This document shows, one piece after another, positions 57,301 through 64,000 of a stretch of DNA of 64,000 nt. The notes beneath the pieces are model-generated. The model ran no database searches, was not told where the DNA came from, and saw nothing but the letters and a program-made list of their open reading frames with translations. Positions within the stretch are counted from its first letter, which is position 1, and the number at the start of each line of letters is the position of its first letter. Made by a program: the position numbers and the translations under genes. The stretch is taken from contig JAKJXP020000003.1 in NCBI GenBank assembly GCA_022225965.2, forward strand, positions 558,001 to 622,000. Direction: 5' to 3'. The stretch comes from Diatrype stigma (lineage: Eukaryota > Ascomycota > Sordariomycetes > Xylariales > Diatrypaceae).

Positions 57301-57390
57301 TATACCAACCGGCTGTGTTGCAGGTTCATGTCTTTCGCTTATATCTCCACAAGATACTACAGGGAAGGCGACGTGTCAAGAGTCAGGGGA
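54352..57390 (+). pseudogene. Decayed DUF6604-family gene
   Basis: The pieces are those of a fungal DUF6604-domain protein (family recalled, fairly sure). The N-terminal part (54352-54747) reads LPPALSRSYNRYKQDTNSV, SSRLKGKARAEAKKKA and IKDCIPLAEFIARNPP, then stops. After a broken stretch of about 340 bp, VLEKVRDILKPRMLPTPAA picks up at about 55098. One frame then runs to 56096, interrupted only by TGA at 55527-55529 and at 55746-55748; around them FEDLIVALAMILPDLN, VPFYLVFAAQVFLDIHH and similar blocks are intact. Further pieces lie at 56212-57045 (LGDSNFFVGEAPENPETYV) and about 57200-57370 (LARATRIPLAPLRTRFHKH). The two TGA codons could come from CGA by C-to-T change. The 54950-55030 part holds a duplicated GCATTCCAATAC..TCCTGCAG segment. 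It is probably non-functional, and assembly errors are a less likely cause. Confidence 0.75.
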
Positions 57391-60300
57391 CACATATATC
57401 GTGAAACTATATGGTCAGTTGCTAGTCAGAATTAATGTGCCAATATATCTATACGCAGAAATCAAGGGAAATATGATTAACAACACGATAAGTTGAGGCA
57501 CAGCTATAGACTAATGATTTGATGGCATGTTTGCAAACCCCCTTCCCCCCTTATTGCTAAGCAACGAAGTGATATGCCCTTTTAATTCACCGCCAGAAGA
57601 CGTAATTTAGAACACAAAGAAACGCAATTGCGAGGCGTGACTGAGGTAACATCAATCGCAGCCTACTAGGTATGAAAATCTCGGAATTCAGCATGAAACG
57701 ATAAGAGGTGACCATGATCCCCTACCCCTTTTCAAACCCTCCCCCCTGGGCCGCACTGGTGGGCCGCTGCTAGTCCACATAGGTACTTGGTATAGTACTA
57801 CCATCCTTACATAATCCCTCGACATAACCACGACGAGTAACTAAGTTCCAGGGCATACAGGCCTCTGGTTCGAGATGTGGTAAATCAAAATTCAATGCAG
57901 GTGAATTCACAGCAACTCTCCGAAGTCATACACAAAGGGTAGAGCAAGAGTATATTTAGAGATATACGAATAACGAATATATGGTCCCCGTACCATATTG
58001 CCTACAACAACATATAGCTACTTCTTCGAGATATTTCCGTCATCAACATTGCTTAGCTGCCGTCAACTGCCGTCAACTTTAGTTCACTCTGGGCTTTGGA
58101 TTCTTGTTGAGTAAGCGTCTTCTACTGTTAACCAGGGTTGTGCGAAAACGGCTGGGTGGAAGGACAGGATGTTCCTATTAGATAATACCCCCTGAGATAT
58201 GAAGGTAGAGACCGCAATACCTTTCCTTAATGGTGATGTAGGACGTAGTTACACGTGGATTGGGGATGTCATAAATGAGTTGTCAGCTCTTACTCATCAC
58301 TATTGCTGAGACGGTATTCACTATTCCTTCAAAGATCATGACTTGCAGGAAGACAACTTGGGCCCCGCTGATTGAGGCGGAGAGATACATATGGTGAAGC
58401 CCTTTGGCGGCCAAAAGTCAGCAGACTCCTGACACTGTCTTACTGGCAGTTGAATGTCTGCCGATTTTTGACCATTGCCTCCGTACGAACGATTTATTAG
58501 CATTGGGGCGGGAGAGGGAAACAGTGAGGTTAAGATGTCAACGTCTTTATGCAGGTATAGTTACGTAAAAGAGTGGCTTAAGTCCGAGGGGGTAAATGCC
58601 TTTTACTTAGACTGCTGCAGTAAATGATATGGTTGAAACAGACATGAGATCGAACAGAAACATACTGGGGCATCAAAGAATGTCGACTAGGACAAGTAAC
58701 ACAGTTATCAAATAATCCAATGGTCAATAACCTTTAAGATTAAGTTCAGATCTCATGTCTAAAAAAAGAATTAAAGTTGGACTGGGGAACCAAGGGCAAA
58801 GGGTTCCAAGGTTTACTTCAATTGTAGGTATTGTATGTAAGGGGCCCGGTATGTAGTATCCAAACTGGCAGATGCTTCAAGGGGCATCAATCTGACTGAC
58901 CGTACCTATTCTCCCAGCTGCATGAAGGCAACCAGAGAGGCGGAGAGGTACCTAGCTTGAACTGACCGCCTAAGCGCCTGAGAAATGAAGCGTGCACCCG
59001 TAAACAGGAAGTTGACGTAGAGATCCCACCATGTTGCTCTCTCTGATTCGTCCATGGCAAGCCTGGCCATCACCTGAGCAGCTGCAGACGAGAGGTCTCT
59101 AATCACATTGGGGAGGGAGGTTTCTTAATTTGGACCAGGACCCATGTTTGTAAGCCGTGAAATGCAGGTCACACTGTGCAAAGCATACCTGACCTGTACC
59201 TACCAAAGTACCTCCCGCCTGTCTGTCAGTAGGCACGCTGCATGTAAGGTGGTATGTAGCTGCCCGGCACGAACTGTAGACTTTCCTAATAGATGCCACC
59301 TAGAGTATACGGTGCATTTACTGTGTTATAGTAAGCTCAGACACGTCCATGGGAGGCAATGCATGTGCTACATAACCTCCAGGGCTAGTTAGTACTTCGT
59401 ACACCTCTAGATGCTCTGGATGATGAGCCTACCCGGGTCTGGCTGTCCTACATCTGCCATCGCAATCCAGTCAACCATCGCATTGCACCAAGGGAAGAGC
59501 AACAAAGGACTGCAACTGCGAAACGCACCAATTGCTTGTCACATAGGTCCATATCAGACAAGTCTGCCTGTGCCACCCCTCTAGGACCCCTGGGCTTAGG
59601 CACTTGTGTGGGTAGGATACTGTCTGACTGTTTAGCTAGGATACTTCATACACCACCTATGTATGTACCTACATACCTGCATGTACCTAACATACAAATT
59701 AATTCGGATGGCTAGCTATTTGAAATCCACCATCATCATCACTTTGTTTTTGATATGAGCGAATCCACATCGAAAAGCAAATTATACGAAGATGAAATAT
59801 GAAAATCTTCGGACATCAAAAAGGTAGAAAGAGGCTAAATTATCCCTTCCCTTCCTGCGCCCATACATGTGTTCAAACGTTGGACAAACCCGTGGCTGCA
59901 CACTGCTACCACCTCGTACTGAGCCTAGCAGCTTAGGATGTATTGTATGTAGTTGCTTGTACCCCGTAAACTCCTTATAGTGCATCCCAGTTGCTGGCCA
60001 AACCTTCCTGCTGCCTACCTGTAGGTACTGGCCACTTCCACTGGCCGCTGTCCACTGCATTTAGTTACCTGTCCGTGTTGTCCAGGATAGGATCGGCAGC
60101 GCACGCACATACCTAGGTACTGGCAGACCGGCAAGTTTTTACATAGACACGCCCATAGTTAGGACCACCAAAACTTCCACTCTCACAACACCACCAGCAG
60201 CACGTCACATTTATCATCGTTGTCCCGGCTGGCATCTATTCAAGCCACTGAGCTGTGTGTGGTTGTGCGTGTGTGTCCGCTGTGTATGTGTCCGGTCCTG

Positions 60301-60627
60301 CGGTTTTGCAGTCTTGCAGTCTTGCAGCCTTACTTCACCATACACAAACAACATAGGTATTGTACACATAGGCTGGTAGTTACAACATAGCCATATCTGC
60401 TATATCCATACCCCATACCACCCGTACCATCCATACCTTCTACTACTACTACTACTACTACTGCTGCTAGTATCCCATACCCATCCCATACCTGCCTACC
60501 CATACCCATACCCATACCCATACTTCATACCCACTCCTGTCATCTCATTCATCACATATCCGGACCCTCTTTCTGCCTCACCTCTGATTCGGGTTCTACT
60601 CCCTCTTGTCCTCTCGACTCTTCAACC
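57391..60627. other. 3.2-kb gene-poor region upstream of GRR1
   Basis: No gene is supported; the longest frames (59106-58906 minus, 66 codons, and 60060-59782 minus, 92 codons) resemble nothing. TAC/TAGGTA words are frequent (59650-59700), and TACCTAGGTA occurs at 60110-60119. The last 300 bp are rich in TACTAC and CCCATA repeats and form the GRR1 leader/promoter. Confidence 0.5.
60441..60522. repeat. TAC and CCCATA repeats in the GRR1 leader
   Basis: (TAC)n at 60441-60469 and CCCATA units at about 60498-60522, 100-190 nt before the GRR1 start codon, in a C/T-rich leader. Confidence 0.7.
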
Positions 60628-63250
60628 ATGCGACATCCCGGCCCTGCTCTTAAGGTTGTCGCCGCGAGACCTCGAACTGGTACAGCAGATCCTTCTGGCT
60701 CTTCCGCTTCTGCTTCCGCCTCTGCTCCTGCCCTGGACGCTTCCTCTGTAACTGCCAACCCCCACCTACCCGCCATCATGATATCCGAAGACTCGAGGGA
60801 TTCACGGTCGTCATCGTCCACCAACTCCCCCATTCCCGCCGATAACGAAGAATCCGATTTTTTCATGGCGGCCAACGACTCGCAATCATCCTTAGGTGTC
60901 GTGCCTAATCTGCAAGACATGCAAGTCTCTGACCAGGACTGTTTACCTACCGTTGCTGCCCTCCCCAGCGAGATTCTTATCAGCATCTTCTCGCGTGTAT
61001 CGGAAACCAACGACCTCCTGTCTTGCATGCGGGTTTGCAAGAAATGGGCGCGCAATATCGTCGAGATCCTGTGGCACCGGCCTTCGTGCATTTCGTGGGA
61101 CAACCTATCGTCTATATGTCATACTCTCGCCCTCGAGAATCCATATTTCGCCTATCCCGAGTTCATCAAGCGGCTTAACCTGGCTGCCTTGGCAGAGCAG
61201 GTCAGCGATGGCACCATCCTGCCATTAGCCGTCTGTCCCCGTGTTGAGCGCATGACCTTGACCAACTGCAAGAACCTGACAGACTCGGGACTGATCCCTC
61301 TCGTCCGAAATAGCCACCACCTCCTTGCTCTAGATATTTCGGGAGATGCCAACATTACCGAAGCCACCATATATGCCATCGCCGAGAACTGTAGACGCCT
61401 CCAGGGACTCAACATTTCCAACTGCAAGCAGATATCCAATGAGAGCTTGATTCAGCTCGCAGAGAGCTGTAAATATATCAAACGGGTATGTGCTTCCACT
61501 CTCTTCATCGCACTATATTCCTATCGCTCTGCGTTCCTGACTTCGCTGCCTGAACTTTATATCCGAGGTTCCCGTGCTGATAAATCATTTCTGTGTATAT
61601 AGCTCAAGCTCAATGACTGCAGCCAAATCAATGACGAACCCGTTCTCGCGTTTGCGAAGAACTGTCCCAACATCCTCGAGATCGATCTACACCAATGCAA
61701 GAATATCGGCAACCAGCCGGTAACGTCGCTTCTCGCCAGGGGACAGGCCCTTCGAGAACTGCGCCTGGCTGGATGCGACCTCATCGATGATTCGGCATTC
61801 CTGTCCCTCCCGCCCGACCGGGTCTACGAACATCTCCGCATACTCGATCTTACGTCTTGTGCTAGACTCACCGATAGAGCCGTAGAGAAGATCATTAACG
61901 TTGCTCCTCGACTGCGGAACCTGGTCCTAGCCAAGTGCACCAACATTACCGATGCAGCCGTTTATGCCATATCGCGTTTGGGGAGGAACCTGCATTATGT
62001 CCACCTCGGCCACTGCCGACACATCACGGATGAGGGCGTCAAGCGCTTGGTGCAATGCTGCAACCGCATCCGCTATATCGACTTGGGCTGTTGTACCCAC
62101 CTCACCGACGAGTCTGTCACCCTTCTAGCGACACTTCCCAAGCTCAAGAGGATAGGTCTGGTCAAATGCCAAAACATCACGGACGAGAGCATAAACGCGC
62201 TAGCTCGTGCCAATCATCGATCTCGCCCTCGGCGCGACGCTGGAGGGGCTGTCCATTATGAATATCATACTAGCAGCCTAGAGCGCGTCCATCTGAGCTA
62301 CTGTATCAATCTCGGTCTCAAGGTAAGCCAGCCATTCGCGATTGCGCCCTTCCCCCGTCATTCTTAACCTAGTGTAGGAGATACTAATGGGATTGCCAGA
62401 GTATTATCAAGTTGTTGAACTGCTGCCCTAAACTTACCCATCTAAGTCTGACTGGTGTCCCTGCCTTCCTCCGCGAGGATTTAGAGTGTTTCTGTCGCGA
62501 CGCGCCTCCTGGTCAGTCTTTTCCTTTGTCCCCGCCTCTCCCCTTATGTCCCTCATACTGAACGGTGACCATCTAGATTTCACTGAACACCAGCGAAGCG
62601 TTTTCTGTGTCTTTTCCGGCACGGGTGTCAATGGGTTGCGCCGCTTCCTGAACACGAAACCGGAATTTGCCGAGTACCAGGATGTCACTCGCCCGCCCCG
62701 ACGAAGATCGACGATTGCCCATGGAAGTGAAACCACACCCGGACTTCTCTTAGATATGGATGGCATTGATGAGGTTGATGGGGTTGAGGATGACGACATG
62801 GGCGATGGTAGTGAACTTGCCCTCGATCCTGGCAACTTCCATCAGCCGACAGATTTCAACAATACCGTAATCCAGTCTAACGAGCCGGCCATCCCACCAC
62901 CGCCTCCGTTTCATCACCCACCGGCTGCTGGTGCGGGCGGCGCCAATTCTCATCACACCTTATTACAACCAACCCCGACCCTTACCAGCTACGGCGGCGC
63001 GACGACGAGTCCACCTATCAACGGATCTGCGAATGCGGCACTGCCCAACAGAATGAATACTACTGCAAGTCCCCAAGGAAGTCTAGACCAGGTCATCATG
63101 GCCCCGCCGGCATCTACGGCGCCGACCGGTGCTACTGTGCTAAGTACAGCGGGTGCGTCGATATTTGGGAATGCTAGCTCGTCTGCCGGTCCCAGCACTG
63201 CCTCCCTACAAGGGCCAGCACGAGGGGGCCCAGGGGCCAACAGTACCTGA
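60628..63250 (+). CDS. GRR1: F-box/leucine-rich-repeat protein Grr1
   Basis: Four exons (60628-61485, 61603-62322, 62400-62511, 62577-63250) give 787 aa. After a disordered Ser-rich N-terminus (1-105) an F-box lies at about 108-155 (LPSEILISIFSRVSETNDL, CKKWARNIVEILWH). Cysteine-containing leucine-rich repeats follow (about 165-600; units such as LTNCKNLTDSGLIPL, LGHCRHITDEGVKRL and LVKCQNITDESINAL). The C-terminus (about 640-787) is Pro/Gly/Ser-rich and disordered. Grr1 is the substrate receptor of an SCF ubiquitin ligase acting in glucose sensing, cell-cycle and nutrient-transporter control in yeasts; in filamentous fungi it also affects development. All joints keep frame (KYIKR-LKLND, NLGLK-SIIKL, APP-DFTEH). 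The exon 1 start is the only Met of the frame with a C/T-rich leader before it. Confidence 0.94.
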
Positions 63251-64000
63251 GGCGATTTTCTATCCGCGACCAAGTTCTCAGGGTCCCTCAAGATGGAATC
63301 CGTGAGAGAGCATGGGCCTACTACTCAAGATATCTTGGAACTTAGGCGCATCACTTGGTACCCCGAGTAATCTGTCCGATTATATATTACGCGGCCGATG
63401 GCGCTCATTAAGATTGCTGAGCACATTTGGCTACTATGGCCACAAAAAGCAGTTATTTGCATGTCGGTGGTACCATTCCCAGAACTTGGTAGATTGATTA
63501 CTGGTCTGCCTTCGCAATAACAGCCGGATTTTATGTCATAACGAAGTGGTTTCGCGCTGCTATTGCACTTTCGGCCCATGGTTTTGTACCGCCCCTTGGA
63601 TCGTCGAGTACAATCTGCATCAGCCAATATACGATCACGTATGCTTAAGATTGTTCTCTTTCCTGTGGGGAGGCTGAGATACCGAAACAACAAGCAGGCC
63701 GAATAATCATAAACTGGGCATTCCAATCGAATATCAAATTCCAAGACTTTTCGCTCAAACAAATTAATTGCATACATCCCGGTCGAACGACAGATGGGGA
63801 TAGGGTGGATTTGGTTCTTTTTGGTTGCTGTTCTTGCTAAGTGAAGTAAGTGGCTTGCAAGAACAGCAGCACGGCTAGTGTGAGATGACTTACGACAGAA
63901 ACGAACAATGGTTGGCGGCGCGCATTGAGATGAGTGGGTTGGCATCCGGGCGAAGAAGCAAGAGAAGATACCATAGCCAGAGTTTTTATGTTTTTTTTGA
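63251..64000. other. Right edge, GRR1 3' flank
   Basis: The final 750 bp hold the GRR1 3' flank and, on the minus strand, the open frame described separately at 63325-63945. Nothing else is recognised. Confidence 0.45.
63325..63945 (-). CDS. Unassigned 206-codon open frame
   Basis: A continuous minus-strand frame of 206 codons starting near the window edge. Its sequence is not low complexity, but it has no signal, domain or family that I recognise, and it is Cys/Ser/Arg-rich with an even spread of rare residues. A GTAAGT donor at 63892-63887, just 18 codons in, suggests that any real gene here may splice out of this frame. The length is above what is usual by chance but not decisive. Confidence 0.2.
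   Translation of the reverse strand: MPTHSSQCAPPTIVRFCRKSSHTSRAAVLASHLLHLARTATKKNQIHPIPICRSTGMYAINLFERKVLEFDIRLECPVYDYSACLLFRYLSLPTGKRTILSIRDRILADADCTRRSKGRYKTMGRKCNSSAKPLRYDIKSGCYCEGRPVINLPSSGNGTTDMQITAFCGHSSQMCSAILMSAIGRVIYNRTDYSGYQVMRLSSKIS

Overview
The window looks like nuclear DNA of a filamentous ascomycete (Pezizomycotina, probably Sordariomycetes; the class is an inference). Genes are single transcription units with many short introns (about 43-270 bp) with GTAAGT-like donors. Coding exons are GC-rich in third positions. Intergenic DNA is AT-richer, long and full of short TACCTA/TAGGTA-type repeats. Recognised proteins are typical fungal ones: VPS1, GID7/WDR26, GRR1, YIH1/IMPACT, AP-2 mu, AA9 LPMO. 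No rRNA, tRNA, CRISPR or intact transposon was recognised. Exon borders were worked out by hand from splice signals and from frame continuity with remembered family sequences.

Region by region. 1-5.8 kb: a class III CoA-transferase/racemase (-) and a YIH1/IMPACT homologue (-). 5.8-12.5 kb: the dynamin VPS1 (-) and the GID-complex WD40 protein GID7/WDR26 (-), separated by 2 kb of repeat-rich spacer. 12.5-15.9 kb: spacer with tandem repeats and one unexplained reading frame. 15.9-21.7 kb: a small membrane-type protein (+), acetoacetyl-CoA synthetase (-) and a short-chain dehydrogenase (-). 22.8-33.4 kb: three multi-exon plus-strand genes, namely a DUF2264 protein, a 19-exon sugar-porter MFS transporter and an FAD-linked oxidase. 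33.6-46.5 kb: an accessory block with a small secreted protein, an M28 peptidase, a head-to-head pair of HETI/QPV histidine-rich proteins, an AA9 LPMO, a cyanamide-hydratase-like HD protein and a PsiD-like phosphatidylserine-decarboxylase-family enzyme. 47.6-53.3 kb: AP-2 mu (-), a tentative small membrane protein (+) and a 2EXR/TPR-like protein (-). 54.3-57.4 kb: a decayed DUF6604-family gene with in-frame TGA codons. 60.6-63.3 kb: the F-box/LRR protein GRR1 (+).

How the genes work together. The housekeeping genes serve vesicle traffic (VPS1, AP-2 mu), glucose-linked ubiquitination (GID7, GRR1), translation control (YIH1) and acyl-CoA/ketone-body metabolism (CoA-transferase, AACS). I see no evidence that these are co-regulated. 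The 22-46 kb segment is rich in genes for using external carbon and nitrogen: transporter, FAD oxidase, LPMO, secreted peptidase, cyanamide hydratase and DUF2264. It looks like accessory, niche-related gene content rather than a demonstrated cluster.

No clearly new multi-gene system could be proven. The most unusual items are the histidine-rich divergent pair, the PsiD-like decarboxylase, the 18-intron transporter with a possible 4-nt exon, and the dispersed palindromic intergenic motif.
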